NCBI GenBank assembly: GCA_016215605.1
Contig: JACRJB010000019.1
Coordinates: forward strand, 1-64,000
Direction of reading: 5' to 3'
Length of the DNA stretch: 64,000 bases
Source of the DNA: Rhodopseudomonas palustris
Lineage (GTDB): Bacteria; Pseudomonadota; Alphaproteobacteria; Rhizobiales; Xanthobacteraceae
Shown here: in pieces, positions 53,182-63,230 of the stretch
Layout: each line of letters starts with the position of its first letter
How positions within the stretch are numbered: the first letter of the stretch is position 1
Position numbers and translations under genes: made by a program
The notes under the pieces: generated by a model
Databases searched by the model: none
The model's input: the letters and a program-made list of their open reading frames with translations, nothing else
What the model was told of the DNA's origin: nothing

Positions 53182-53990
53182 GCCGGATCGCCCTGGTGGT
53201 TTCCGACGTCGACGGCACCTTGGTGACGTCGGAGAAGAAACTGACCGACAAGTCCCGCGCCGCCGTGGCCAAGCTTGCGCAGGCCGGCATCGGCTTCACC
53301 CTGACGTCGAGCCGGCCGCCGGTCGGGATGCGGATGTTCAGCGATCCGCTCGGGATCACGCTGCCGCTCGGGCCGTTCAACGGCAGTTCGATCGTCGAGC
53401 CGTCGCTCGCGGTGATCGAGCAGCACCTCATTCCCGCCGCGGCGGTGAAGACCAGCCTCGACCTGCTCGACCGCTACGGCATCGATGTCTGGATCTTCAC
53501 CAACGACAATTGGTACATCCGCCGCGACGACGGCAAGTACGTGCCGCACGAACAGCGCACCATCCTGTTCGATCCGACGCAGCTCGACGATTTCACGCCG
53601 CTGATCGGCCAGGCCTGCAAGATCGTCGGCGCCAGCCCGGATTTCGCCCTGCTCGAACGCTGCGAGAAAGAGCTGCAGGCCGCGCTCGGCGACGCCGCGC
53701 TGGCGATCCGCTCGCAGCACTACTATCTCGACGTCACGCCGCCCGGACAGAACAAGGGCACCTTCGTACAGGCGATGGCCAAGCGCCTCGGCATTCCGAC
53801 TCAGGCGATCGCCACGCTCGGCGACATGCAGAACGATCTGGCGATGTTCAAGGTCAGCGGGCTGCCGATCGCGATGGGCAACGCCACCGACGACGTCAAG
53901 CGGCTCGCCGCGCACGTCACCGCGCCGAACGACGAGGACGGCTTCGCCGCCGCGATCGACTTCATCCTCGCCCGCAACGCGCAAGCCTGA
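53178..53990 (+). CDS. Cof-type HAD hydrolase
   Basis: 270 aa; ATG at 53178 in an ATGA overlap with gntK. HAD motif I VVSDVDGTLVTSE, motif II TLTSSRPP, motif III Lys in GTFVQAMAKRLG, motif IV GDMQNDLAMF. The Cof (type IIB) cap is present. Such enzymes dephosphorylate sugar phosphates. Its position suggests a sugar phosphatase balancing this pathway, but the substrate is unknown. Confidence 0.9.
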   Translation: MSRIALVVSDVDGTLVTSEKKLTDKSRAAVAKLAQAGIGFTLTSSRPPVGMRMFSDPLGITLPLGPFNGSSIVEPSLAVIEQHLIPAAAVKTSLDLLDRYGIDVWIFTNDNWYIRRDDGKYVPHEQRTILFDPTQLDDFTPLIGQACKIVGASPDFALLERCEKELQAALGDAALAIRSQHYYLDVTPPGQNKGTFVQAMAKRLGIPTQAIATLGDMQNDLAMFKVSGLPIAMGNATDDVKRLAAHVTAPNDEDGFAAAIDFILARNAQA

Positions 53991-54004
53991 CGCCCCGCCA
54001 GCGA

Positions 54005-55810
54005 TTATTTCGAGCGCTGCACCGCGGGCTTGTCGGCGGCCGCCTTCGCCGCGCTGAGATTGTCGGCGGTGATGATCAGCGCGATATGGGTCAGCGCCTG
54101 CGGGAAGTTGCCGGTCTGCCGCCCGGCGTCGGGGTCGTATTCCTCGGCGAGCAGACCGACGTCGTTGGCGATGCCGACCACCCGATCGAACAAGTCCTTG
54201 GCCTTGTCGATCTCGCCGGCCAGGACATAGGCGTCGGCCAGCCACAGGCTGCAGGCGAGGAACGCGCCCTCGACCGGCAGCGGCTCGTCCGGCGTCTCGC
54301 GCGGATCGTGGCGCAGCACGAATCCGCGATGCACCAGATGCTTTTCGATCGCCTCGATCGTGCCTCGCACCCGTGGATCGTCCGCCGGTAGAAAGCCCAC
54401 CGCGGGGATCACCAGCACGGCAGCATCGAGAAACGCCCCGCCATAGTGCTCGACGAACGCATTCTGCCCGGCGTCGAAGCCCTTGGTGCAGACGTCGCGG
54501 TGGATCTCGTCGCGCAGCGCCCGCCATTTCGCCAGCGGCGCTTTCAGCCCGAACGTCTCCGCGCTCTTGATGCCGCGGTCGAACGCGACCCAGGCCAGCA
54601 CCTTGGAGAACACGTAGTGCTTGGTCGGTCCCCGGCGCTCCCAAATGCCACTATCGGGGCGATCCCATATCGTCGACAGATGCTCAAGGATCGCGCATTC
54701 CATCGACCAGGATTCGCCGTCGAGTTCGAGCCCCGCCACCCGCCATTGATGAAACGCGTCGATCAGTTCGCCGTAGACGTCGAGCTGCAATTGCGCGTGC
54801 GCGGCGTTGCCGATCCGCACCGGCTGCGCGCCCTCGTAGCCGGGCAGCCAGTCCGCCTGCCATTCCAGCAGCCGGCGATGGCCGTAGATCGAATACATGA
54901 TCTGCAGATTGGCGGGCGCGCCCGCAGCGGCGCGCAGCAGCCAGTCGTGCCAGGCGGAGGCTTCCGCGGTGTAGCCGTTGTTCATCAAGGCGAACAGCGT
55001 GTAGGTCGCGTCGCGCAGCCAGCAGAAGCGATAGTCCCAGTTGCGGGAGCCGCCGAGCTGTTCCGGCAGCGACGTGGTCGGCGCGGCGACGATGCCGCCG
55101 CTCGGCGCGAAAGTGAGCGCCTTCAGCGTGATCAGCGAGCGCATCACCAGGTCGCGATATTCGCCGCTGTAGGTGCAGCGCCCGGCCCAGTCCGCCCAGA
55201 ACTCCTCGGCGTCGCGCAGCGCGGCGATCGGATCGATCGCCGCCGGCACCGGCAGATGCGACGGACCGTAAGTCATCACGAACGGCACGGTGTCGCCCTG
55301 GCTCACCGTGAATTCGGCGACCGTCGTCATGTCCTCGCCGTGGGTTTCGATCGGCGAGCGCAGCACCGTCATGTCCGGCCCACAGATCGCCAGCAGTTCT
55401 CCGGCCTTCTCGCCGTGCTTGACCCACGGGATGTCGGCGCCGAACCCGAAGCGCAGCGCCAGATGCATCCGCATCGCGACCTGGCCGGACTCGCCGCGCA
55501 CCAGCCGGACGATGTCGGACGCCTTGCCGCGCGGCGGCATGAAGTCGATCAGCGTCACGGCGCCGGTCGCGGTCTCGAACCGGGTTTCCAGGATCAGGCT
55601 GTCGCCGCGATAGCGCCGCGTCGTCGTGACGATCGCTTCGGACGGGCCGATCCGCCAATGGCCGTGGTTGTCGTCGCCCAGCAATGCGGAGAAGCAGGCG
55701 TCGGAATCGAACGACGGCCAGCACAGCCAGTCGATCGATCCGTTGCGTCCGACCAGCGCCGCCGTCTCGCAGTCGCCGATCAGCGCGTAGTCCTCGATCT
55801 TACCCGGCAA
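54005..55810 (-). CDS. Glycoside hydrolase family 15 enzyme
   Basis: 601 aa. The family start (KIEDYALIGDCETAALVGRNGSIDWLCWPSFDS) is reached only from a TTG at 55810, so a TTG start is inferred. The substrate and catalytic segment SRNWDYRFCWLRDATYTLFAL (about 255) and the later EEYDPDAGRQTGNFPQALTH segment carry GH15 carboxylates. Glucoamylase- or trehalase-like; substrate not settled, though the cluster suggests alpha-glucan or trehalose. Its start overlaps the malQ stop by about ten bases, so the pair is coupled. Confidence 0.85.
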   Translation of the reverse strand: MPGKIEDYALIGDCETAALVGRNGSIDWLCWPSFDSDACFSALLGDDNHGHWRIGPSEAIVTTTRRYRGDSLILETRFETATGAVTLIDFMPPRGKASDIVRLVRGESGQVAMRMHLALRFGFGADIPWVKHGEKAGELLAICGPDMTVLRSPIETHGEDMTTVAEFTVSQGDTVPFVMTYGPSHLPVPAAIDPIAALRDAEEFWADWAGRCTYSGEYRDLVMRSLITLKALTFAPSGGIVAAPTTSLPEQLGGSRNWDYRFCWLRDATYTLFALMNNGYTAEASAWHDWLLRAAAGAPANLQIMYSIYGHRRLLEWQADWLPGYEGAQPVRIGNAAHAQLQLDVYGELIDAFHQWRVAGLELDGESWSMECAILEHLSTIWDRPDSGIWERRGPTKHYVFSKVLAWVAFDRGIKSAETFGLKAPLAKWRALRDEIHRDVCTKGFDAGQNAFVEHYGGAFLDAAVLVIPAVGFLPADDPRVRGTIEAIEKHLVHRGFVLRHDPRETPDEPLPVEGAFLACSLWLADAYVLAGEIDKAKDLFDRVVGIANDVGLLAEEYDPDAGRQTGNFPQALTHIALIITADNLSAAKAAADKPAVQRSK

Positions 55811-57773
55811 CGGCGTTCACCGCAGGCCGGCGCTCCGAAGTGGCGGCGAGCAGCGCCGGTTGGTTGATCACCGCTGCGATCTCGTTGAGAGCGCGCGGCA
55901 GCCGGCGCCGCCAGTTCGGATGTTCGAACACGGTGCCGGGCACGTTCGGCTGGTCGAGCACGCCGAGCAGATCCTCCAGCGAGATCGCAAGCAGGCGCGA
56001 CCTCGTGCGGGCCAGGAATGTCAGCACCGCGTAGATGTCCTCGTGCTGGATGCCCTGGTGCCGCAGCACGTCGCCGAGCATCGCCAAAGCGTATCGCCGG
56101 GCGTCGTCGCTCTCGCCGGGATCGATGCCGACGGAGTGCTTGAACTGCAGATCGGTGAAGCTGCGCCAGCCCGAATAGGTGGCGAGGTCGTGGGTGTTGA
56201 ACGTGACCAGCGCCTCCGGCAGGTAGTGATCGAGGCCGAAGAACCAGCCCTGGTGAAAATCGCGTTCGAACATCATCACGCGATACGACCACACGCCCCA
56301 CGCCGCCAGGCGCTCGCGGAAGCCCTCCGGCACCGTGCCGAGATCCTCGCCGATCACCACGCAGCGATTGGCGACGCTCTCCTGCGCGGTCACCGCAAGC
56401 AGCGCCTCGAACGGCATCTGCACATAGACGCCGCTGTTGGCGGCGAAACCGTGCGGCACCAGATAAAGCCGGTTCAAGCCGAGCACGTGATCGAGGCGGA
56501 TCGCGCCGGCATAGCGCATCGAAGCACGCAACATGTCGCGGAACGGCGCGAAGCCGGTCAGCTCCAGCCCCGCGGCGTTGAAGCCCGCAAGGCCCCAGTT
56601 CTGGCCGGCGGAATTCAACTGATCCGGCGGCGCGCCGACCGACAGATGCCGCGAGATCGCGACCTGTTCGTTCCAGGCATCGAAGCCGTCGCTCTGCACG
56701 CCGACGGCCACGTCCAGATACAGGCCGACATCCATGCCGCGCGCGGCGGCAAGATCGTGGCACGCACGCAACTGATCGTCGGCGCACCACTGCACGTATT
56801 CGATGAATTCGATCTCGGCGCCGTCGGGGCTCGCGCGCAAGGCGTCGCAGCGGTCGTCCTCGGGATGCTGCCACTCGTCGGGCCATTCCCACCACGGCGT
56901 CTTGAACCGATGCCGCAGCGCCTCGAAACAGGCGAACCGGGTCAGCAGCGGCGCACGGTCGCGGCGGAAGGCCTCGAACGCGGCACGGCGGCCGGAGCTC
57001 GGCGTGGCACGAAACGTCTCGTAGGCCCGCCGCAGCGCGCGCCATTTGAGTTCGGCGACGGCGCGATAGTCGATCAGTTCGACGTCCCGCAGCGGCGCGA
57101 TCGCCTCGGCGCCGCCGGGCAGATCGGCGAGCCTGAATTCGGGCAGTCGCTCGACGTCGATATAGAGCGGGTTGAGAAACAGCCGGCTGTTCGGCGAATA
57201 AGGGCTGCAATCGCCCGGCCGGTCGTCGAACAGAGCATGCAGCGGGTTCAGCCCGATGCCGCCGGCGCCCCATCCCGCGGCGATCTCGATCAGCTGGGCC
57301 AGATCGGTGAAATCACCGATCCCCCAATTGCGCGACGATCGCAGCCCGTACAGCTGGATGGCGACGATCCAGGACCGCTCGAACGCGCCGCGAAACGCGC
57401 CCGGCGGCGCCACCAGCAGCGGGGCCTCCTCGACGTGGCCGTCCGCGTCAGACAGCTGCAGCCGATAGCTGCCGACCGGCAAATGTGACGGCCAGGCGAC
57501 ACGTCGCTCCTGCGCCTCCCCCTCCGCCACGCAGGCGTCGCCTGCGACGATTTTCCACGCCACCGGCAAAGCCGCCGCGGCGCTCAATTCCGAAACGCCG
57601 TGTTCTCCGGCACGAATGACGGCAAGTCGATCCAGCAATCGATGCGTCGCCCGGGCGGGCATCGCATCGAGGATGATCTGGAGGGCGGCGGGCTGGGTGA
57701 CGTGACGCTGTCCCTGCCCATCGAAGAATTCGGTTTGAATCCCGAGTTCTGCAGCTTTGGTAAATAGATTCAT
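55800..57773 (-). CDS. malQ: 4-alpha-glucanotransferase
   Basis: 657 aa; ATG at 57773. GH77 disproportionating enzyme: GGIGLNPLHALFDDRPGDCSPYSPNSR in the N-terminal part, nucleophile Asp in GAIRLDHVLGL (about 440), acid Glu in VIGEDLGTVPEGFR (about 490) and the closing TFNTHDLATYSGW. Moves glucan segments between chains and releases glucose. Divergent from glgE with a 187-bp gap; gene order fits glycogen/maltooligosaccharide turnover. Confidence 0.93.
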   Translation of the reverse strand: MNLFTKAAELGIQTEFFDGQGQRHVTQPAALQIILDAMPARATHRLLDRLAVIRAGEHGVSELSAAAALPVAWKIVAGDACVAEGEAQERRVAWPSHLPVGSYRLQLSDADGHVEEAPLLVAPPGAFRGAFERSWIVAIQLYGLRSSRNWGIGDFTDLAQLIEIAAGWGAGGIGLNPLHALFDDRPGDCSPYSPNSRLFLNPLYIDVERLPEFRLADLPGGAEAIAPLRDVELIDYRAVAELKWRALRRAYETFRATPSSGRRAAFEAFRRDRAPLLTRFACFEALRHRFKTPWWEWPDEWQHPEDDRCDALRASPDGAEIEFIEYVQWCADDQLRACHDLAAARGMDVGLYLDVAVGVQSDGFDAWNEQVAISRHLSVGAPPDQLNSAGQNWGLAGFNAAGLELTGFAPFRDMLRASMRYAGAIRLDHVLGLNRLYLVPHGFAANSGVYVQMPFEALLAVTAQESVANRCVVIGEDLGTVPEGFRERLAAWGVWSYRVMMFERDFHQGWFFGLDHYLPEALVTFNTHDLATYSGWRSFTDLQFKHSVGIDPGESDDARRYALAMLGDVLRHQGIQHEDIYAVLTFLARTRSRLLAISLEDLLGVLDQPNVPGTVFEHPNWRRRLPRALNEIAAVINQPALLAATSERRPAVNAVAG

Positions 57774-57960
57774 CAGGCACGCTGTCTGCAACGCTGCGCC
57801 AGGGCGCCGCGAATCCGCCAAGTCGGAACAGGATAGTCGTGTGCAACGCGATTGCGTAGGGTGAGTTCCGGGAACCTTGGCCGGCCAGAAGCTTTGTTAC
57901 GGGACGACCGCCCGTTGTTCGATTTCCAGGGAATGGGACGGCAGTCCTATAAGCATCACC

Positions 57961-59916
57961 GTGAACAGATCGACTCAAGCCATTCAGACCGCCGTGGCCG
58001 GCGGCGCTTTTCACATCGAAGACATCTACCCGATCATCGATAGCGGCCGATTTCCCGTCAAACGGGTCGTCGGCGAGCCGATCGAGGTGTGGGCGGACAT
58101 CTATCGCGACGGCCACGAGGTGATCGCCGCGGCGCTGATCTGGCGACGCGAGCAGGATCAGGAGTGGCAGCGCGCGCCGATGCGGCTGGCGGTCAACGAC
58201 CGCTGGACGGCCTCGTTCACGCCCGACCGACTAGGCCGATATGTCTATGCGATCGAAGCCTGGACCGATGAATTCGCGACCTGGCGGCACGGCATCGAGC
58301 TGAAGCAGAAGGCCGGCCAGGACGTCACGCTGGACGCGCTCGAAGGCGCCGGCCTGCTGACCAAGGCGCTGCACGGCGGCGCCGAAGCCCTGGCGGTCGT
58401 CCATCGCCAATGCGAGGACTATCTGCAGACCGGCGAAGTCACCCCCCTGCTCGCCCCCGAATTGCGCGACGCAATGGCCGAAAGCCAGGCGCGGCCCGAC
58501 CTCACCCGCTCCGCGCTGCTGCCGCTGATGGTCGACCGCGAGCGCGCCCGCAACGGCGCCTGGTACGAAATGGTGCCGCGGAGCCAGAGCGCCGTGCCCG
58601 GCCAGCACGGCACCTTCCGCGACTGCATCGCCCGGCTGCCGGACATCGCCGCGATGGGCTTCGACGTGCTGTATTTCACGCCGATCCATCCAATCGGCCG
58701 GGTCAACCGCAAGGGCCGCAACAATTCGCTCAAGGCTGAACCGGGCGATCCGGGCAGCCCCTATGCGATCGGCGCGGAGGAAGGCGGCCACGACGCCGTG
58801 CATCCCGAACTCGGCACGCTCGACGACTTCCGCGCGCTGGTCGACGCCTGCAAGACGGTGAACCTCGAGATCGCGCTCGACATCGCGGTGCAGTGCTCGC
58901 CCGATCACCCCTGGCTGAAGCAGCATCCGGACTGGTTCAAGCGCCGGCCCGACGGCTCGATGAAATACGCCGAGAATCCGCCGAAGAAATACGAAGACAT
59001 CGTCAATCCGGATTTCAGCTGTGACGACGCCGGCTCGCTGTGGAATGCGCTGCGCGACGTCATCCTGTTCTGGGTCGATCAGGGCGTGAAGATCTTCCGG
59101 GTCGACAATCCGCACACGAAGCCGCTGCGGTTCTGGGAATGGATGATCCGCGAGGTGCAGCTTCGTCATCCCGACGTGCTGTTCCTGGCGGAGGCGTTCA
59201 CCCGGCCGAAGCTGATGAAGGGGCTCGCCAAGCTCGGCTTCACCCAGTCCTACACCTATTTCACCTGGCGAACCCAGAAATGGGAGATCGAGGAGTATCT
59301 GCGCGAGCTGACCGGCTATCCCGAGCGCGATTTCTATCGGCCGAATTTCTTCGTCAACACGCCCGACATCCTGCCGTTTCATCTGCAGGGCGGCGAGCCG
59401 TGGATGTTCAAATCCCGCCTTGCGCTCGCCGCGATGCTGTCATCGACCTATGGCATCTATAACGGCTTCGAGCTGCTCGAACACGCGCCGATCCCCGGCA
59501 AGGAGGAATATCTCGATTCCGAGAAATACGAGATCAAGGTCCGCGACTGGGACCAGCCCGGCAACATCAAGCCCTATATCCGCGATCTCAACCAGGCCCG
59601 CCGCGCCAACCCGGCGCTTCAGCAGACCAGCAATCTGCGCTTCGTCGACATTCAAGATCCCAACGTGACCGGCTTCATCAAACAGTCGACCGACCTGACC
59701 AACGTCGTCGCCGTCGCGATCGCGCTGTCGCGCGACTTCCACGAATTCTGGTTTCCGCTCGGCGACACCCAGATCGAGGTCGGCGGCGAGCGCCGTCCGG
59801 TCGTCGCGGTCGAAAACCTGCTGACCGGAGAACGCCACGCCGTCGAATGGGGCGGCCTCAACCTCCGGATCGACCCGCAACGCGATCCTGCGCTGCTTTT
59901 CCGCTGCCTGGCGTGA
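57961..59916 (+). CDS. glgE: Alpha-1,4-glucan:maltose-1-phosphate maltosyltransferase
   Basis: 651 aa from a GTG at 57961 (VNRSTQAIQTAVAGGAFHIEDIYP). GH13 family: N-terminal beta-sandwich (about 20-115), catalytic barrel with LYFTPIHPIGRVNRKGRNN, nucleophile Asp in FRVDNPHTKP (about 382) and acid Glu in LAEAFTRP (about 411). EPWMFKSRLALAAMLSSTYGIYNGFEL is typical of GlgE. Elongates alpha-glucan using maltose-1-phosphate made by TreS-Mak. Followed by treS-mak after 11 bp. Confidence 0.95.
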   Translation: MNRSTQAIQTAVAGGAFHIEDIYPIIDSGRFPVKRVVGEPIEVWADIYRDGHEVIAAALIWRREQDQEWQRAPMRLAVNDRWTASFTPDRLGRYVYAIEAWTDEFATWRHGIELKQKAGQDVTLDALEGAGLLTKALHGGAEALAVVHRQCEDYLQTGEVTPLLAPELRDAMAESQARPDLTRSALLPLMVDRERARNGAWYEMVPRSQSAVPGQHGTFRDCIARLPDIAAMGFDVLYFTPIHPIGRVNRKGRNNSLKAEPGDPGSPYAIGAEEGGHDAVHPELGTLDDFRALVDACKTVNLEIALDIAVQCSPDHPWLKQHPDWFKRRPDGSMKYAENPPKKYEDIVNPDFSCDDAGSLWNALRDVILFWVDQGVKIFRVDNPHTKPLRFWEWMIREVQLRHPDVLFLAEAFTRPKLMKGLAKLGFTQSYTYFTWRTQKWEIEEYLRELTGYPERDFYRPNFFVNTPDILPFHLQGGEPWMFKSRLALAAMLSSTYGIYNGFELLEHAPIPGKEEYLDSEKYEIKVRDWDQPGNIKPYIRDLNQARRANPALQQTSNLRFVDIQDPNVTGFIKQSTDLTNVVAVAIALSRDFHEFWFPLGDTQIEVGGERRPVVAVENLLTGERHAVEWGGLNLRIDPQRDPALLFRCLA

Positions 59917-59927
59917 AGGACGCAGCC

Positions 59928-62900
59928 ATGAACGTGATGTCCCCGATCGATTCCACCGTGTCCAAGCCCGACGTCGAGACCACCGACGAGCTTTGGTACA
60001 AGGACGCGATCATCTATCAGCTGCATGTCAAGGCGTTCGCCGACAGCAACAATGACGGCATCGGCGACTTCGCCGGACTGACCGAGAAGCTCGACTATCT
60101 GCAGGAGCTCGGCGTCACCGCGCTGTGGCTGCTGCCGTTCTATCCATCGCCGCAGCGCGACGACGGCTACGACATCGCCGACTACGGCTCGATCAATCCC
60201 GATTTCGGCACGATGAAGGATTTCCGCCGCTTCATCGTCGAGGCGAAGAAGCGCAATCTGCGGGTCATCACCGAACTCGTGATCAACCACACCTCCGACC
60301 AGCACGACTGGTTCAAGCGGGCGCGGCGCAGCGGCAAGGGCTCCAGCGCGCGCGACTGGTACGTCTGGAGCGACACCGACCAGAAATATCAGGGCACCCG
60401 GATCATCTTCACCGACACCGAGAAGTCGAACTGGACCTGGGATCCGGAAGCCGGCCAGTACTACTGGCACCGCTTCTTCTCGCATCAGCCCGATCTGAAT
60501 TTCGACAACCCGCACGTCGTCAGCGCGGTCGTCAAGGTGATGAAGCGCTGGCTCGACACCGGCGTCGACGGCTTCCGGCTCGACGCCATTCCGTATCTGT
60601 GCGAGCGCGACGGCACCAACAACGAGAACCTTCCCGAGACCCACACCGTCATCAAGACGCTGCGCGCCGAACTCGACGCCTATGCCAAGGGCAAGGTGCT
60701 GCTCGCCGAGGCCAATCAATGGCCCGAAGACGTCCAGGAGTATTTCGGCGACAGCGACGAGTGCCACATGGCCTATCACTTCCCGCTGATGCCACGGATC
60801 TACATGGCGATTGCCCAGGAAGATCGTTTCCCGATCACCGACATCATGCGGCAGACGCCGGAAATTCCCGCGAACTGCCAATGGGCGATGTTCCTGCGCA
60901 ATCACGACGAGCTGACGCTCGAAATGGTGACCGACGTCGAGCGCGACTATCTCTGGACCACCTACGCGGCCGATCCGCGCGCGCGGATCAACGTCGGCAT
61001 CCGTCGCCGGCTCGCGCCGCTGATGGACAACGACCGCCGCAAGATCGAGCTGATGAATTCGCTGCTGCTGTCGTTCCCGGGCACGCCGATCATCTACTAC
61101 GGCGACGAAATCGGCATGGGCGACAACATCTATCTCGGCGACCGCAACGGCGTGCGCACGCCGATGCAGTGGTCGTCGGACCGCAACGGCGGCTTCTCGC
61201 GCGCCGACCCGGCGCGGCTCTACGCGCCGCCGATCATGGACCCCGTCTACGGCTACGCGTCGGTGAACGTCGAGGCTCAGGCGCGCAGCCTGTCGTCGCT
61301 GCTCAGCGCCACCAAGCGGCTGATCTCCGTGCGCAAGTCGACTTTGGCCTTCGGGCGCGGGACGATGACCTTCATCCGGCCGGTCAATCGGTCGGTGCTG
61401 TCCTATGTCCGGCAATACGAGGACGAAGTGATCCTGTGCGTCGCCAATCTGTCGCGCTCGGCGCAGGCGACCGAACTCGACCTGACGCCGTGGAAGGACC
61501 GCGTGCCGCAGGAGATGCTCGGCCGCACGAAATTCCCGGCGATCGGCGAGCTGCCTTACATGATCACGCTCGCGCCCTACGGCTTCTACTGGTTCAAGCT
61601 GGAAGAGCGCGACACCTCGCAACACGTGGCGCCGGCCGCGACCGTGCCGGAGTTCGAAACGCTGGTGGTGCCGCTGGGGTCGACCTGGATGTCGCTGGCC
61701 CGCACCCGCGGCGTGTTCGAACGCGACGTGCTGCCGGCCTATCTGTCGCGCACCCGCTGGTTTCCGGAGCGGTCGCCGCGGGCGATCCAGCCGCATCTCA
61801 CCTCCGCGATCCCGTTCTCGATCACCCACGAGAACCGGCCGTGGCTGGCGTTCTTCGAGGCGACCGTCCGCGGCGCGAATGCCCGCTACGTGCTGCCGAT
61901 GCAGATCGACTGGGTGCGGTTCGATCGCGAACGTTACAATCCGCGCGCTTTCGCGGCGGTCCGCCAGGGCGCGCGCGAGGGAACGCTGCTCGATGTCGCC
62001 GCCGACGGCGAATTCACCACGATGCTGCTCGACAATCTGCGCGAGTCGCTGGTGGTCGAGAACGAAGGCGACCGGCTGGAATTCCGCCCCGGCTCGCGGC
62101 TCGCCGACAAGCCGCCCGGCCCGTACCAGAACATTCACGCGGTGCAGACCGAGCAGTCGAATTCGACCGCGCTGGTCGACGAGAACTACGTGGTCAAGCT
62201 GTATCGCCGGCTGGAGAGCGGCATCAATCCCGAGATCGAGATGGGACGCTTCCTGTCGGAGGTCGCGGGCTACGCCAACACGCCGTCGCTGCTCGGCAGC
62301 GTCGAACTGGTCGAGGGCGACACGGTCAGCGCGATCGCGGTGGTCCACGACTTCGTCGCCAATCAGGGCGACGGCTGGACGGTGACGTCGGGCTATCTCG
62401 ACCGCTATGTCGACGACCAGCGGCTGTTGATGAACACCGAGCAGGACAGCGTCAGCGAGGAGCTCGCTCCGTATCTGCGCTACATGCAACAGACCGGCAA
62501 GCGCGTCGCCGAGATGCACGTCGCCTTGGCGAGCCATCCCGAGCTGCCGGACTTTGCGCCGGCGCCGATCAGCGCCGAGGATTCGCAGCGCTGGACCGAG
62601 ACCGTCATCGAGAATGCCAAGCGGGTCCTCGACGAGCTGCAGCGCAAGCGCGACGGCTTAAAGGATGCCGACCGCGCTTTGGTCGACGAGGTGCTGTCGC
62701 ATCGACAGAATCTGCTGGAGCGGCTGCGCGGCCTGTTCGGCGGCGACGGCGGCCTGAACATCCGCCACCACGGCGACTTCCATCTCGGCCAGATGCTGAT
62801 CGTCAAGGACGACATCTTCATCATCGATTTCGAGGGCGAGCCGCGGCGATCGCAGGCCGAACGCCGGGCCAAGGCGCCGGCCGCGCGGGACGTCGCCGGG

Positions 62901-63230
62901 CTGGTCCGTTCGATCGACTACTCCACGACGGCCGCGCTGGAGCGCGCGCTGCGGACGCTGCCCGACGAGTCCGGCAAGATCGCCGCCGCGCTCGACGTCT
63001 GGCGGATGCGCTCGACCGACGCGTTTCTCGCCGCCTATCGCGAGACGATGGCCGACAGCCCGGTCTGGCCTTCGGATCGCGCTGCGTCCGACCAGATCTT
63101 GGACTTCTTCCTGATCGAAAAGGCGCTATACGAGATCGAGTATGAACTCGCCCATCGTCCCGATTGGCTCCGCGTGCCGCTGGCTGGCATTCTTCGCATC
63201 CTGACTCGGCAGCCCGAGGAGAATTCATGA
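59928..63230 (+). CDS. treS: Trehalose synthase-maltokinase fusion
   Basis: 1100 aa; ATG at 59928 behind AAGGA. Trehalose synthase (about 20-570): [43 protein letters not shown] nucleophile (about 222), [11 protein letters not shown] acid region and [11 protein letters not shown]. The maltokinase part (about 600-1095) has [25 protein letters not shown] (catalytic Asp) and IIDFEGEP. It turns trehalose into maltose and phosphorylates it for GlgE. The stop overlaps glgB by four bases. Confidence 0.95.
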   Translation: MNVMSPIDSTVSKPDVETTDELWYKDAIIYQLHVKAFADSNNDGIGDFAGLTEKLDYLQELGVTALWLLPFYPSPQRDDGYDIADYGSINPDFGTMKDFRRFIVEAKKRNLRVITELVINHTSDQHDWFKRARRSGKGSSARDWYVWSDTDQKYQGTRIIFTDTEKSNWTWDPEAGQYYWHRFFSHQPDLNFDNPHVVSAVVKVMKRWLDTGVDGFRLDAIPYLCERDGTNNENLPETHTVIKTLRAELDAYAKGKVLLAEANQWPEDVQEYFGDSDECHMAYHFPLMPRIYMAIAQEDRFPITDIMRQTPEIPANCQWAMFLRNHDELTLEMVTDVERDYLWTTYAADPRARINVGIRRRLAPLMDNDRRKIELMNSLLLSFPGTPIIYYGDEIGMGDNIYLGDRNGVRTPMQWSSDRNGGFSRADPARLYAPPIMDPVYGYASVNVEAQARSLSSLLSATKRLISVRKSTLAFGRGTMTFIRPVNRSVLSYVRQYEDEVILCVANLSRSAQATELDLTPWKDRVPQEMLGRTKFPAIGELPYMITLAPYGFYWFKLEERDTSQHVAPAATVPEFETLVVPLGSTWMSLARTRGVFERDVLPAYLSRTRWFPERSPRAIQPHLTSAIPFSITHENRPWLAFFEATVRGANARYVLPMQIDWVRFDRERYNPRAFAAVRQGAREGTLLDVAADGEFTTMLLDNLRESLVVENEGDRLEFRPGSRLADKPPGPYQNIHAVQTEQSNSTALVDENYVVKLYRRLESGINPEIEMGRFLSEVAGYANTPSLLGSVELVEGDTVSAIAVVHDFVANQGDGWTVTSGYLDRYVDDQRLLMNTEQDSVSEELAPYLRYMQQTGKRVAEMHVALASHPELPDFAPAPISAEDSQRWTETVIENAKRVLDELQRKRDGLKDADRALVDEVLSHRQNLLERLRGLFGGDGGLNIRHHGDFHLGQMLIVKDDIFIIDFEGEPRRSQAERRAKAPAARDVAGLVRSIDYSTTAALERALRTLPDESGKIAAALDVWRMRSTDAFLAAYRETMADSPVWPSDRAASDQILDFFLIEKALYEIEYELAHRPDWLRVPLAGILRILTRQPEENS

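Noticed and set aside
59652-62537. A 961-codon reverse frame opposite glgE and treS-mak
   Set aside because: Opposite two clear enzymes; composition is that of a shadow frame.
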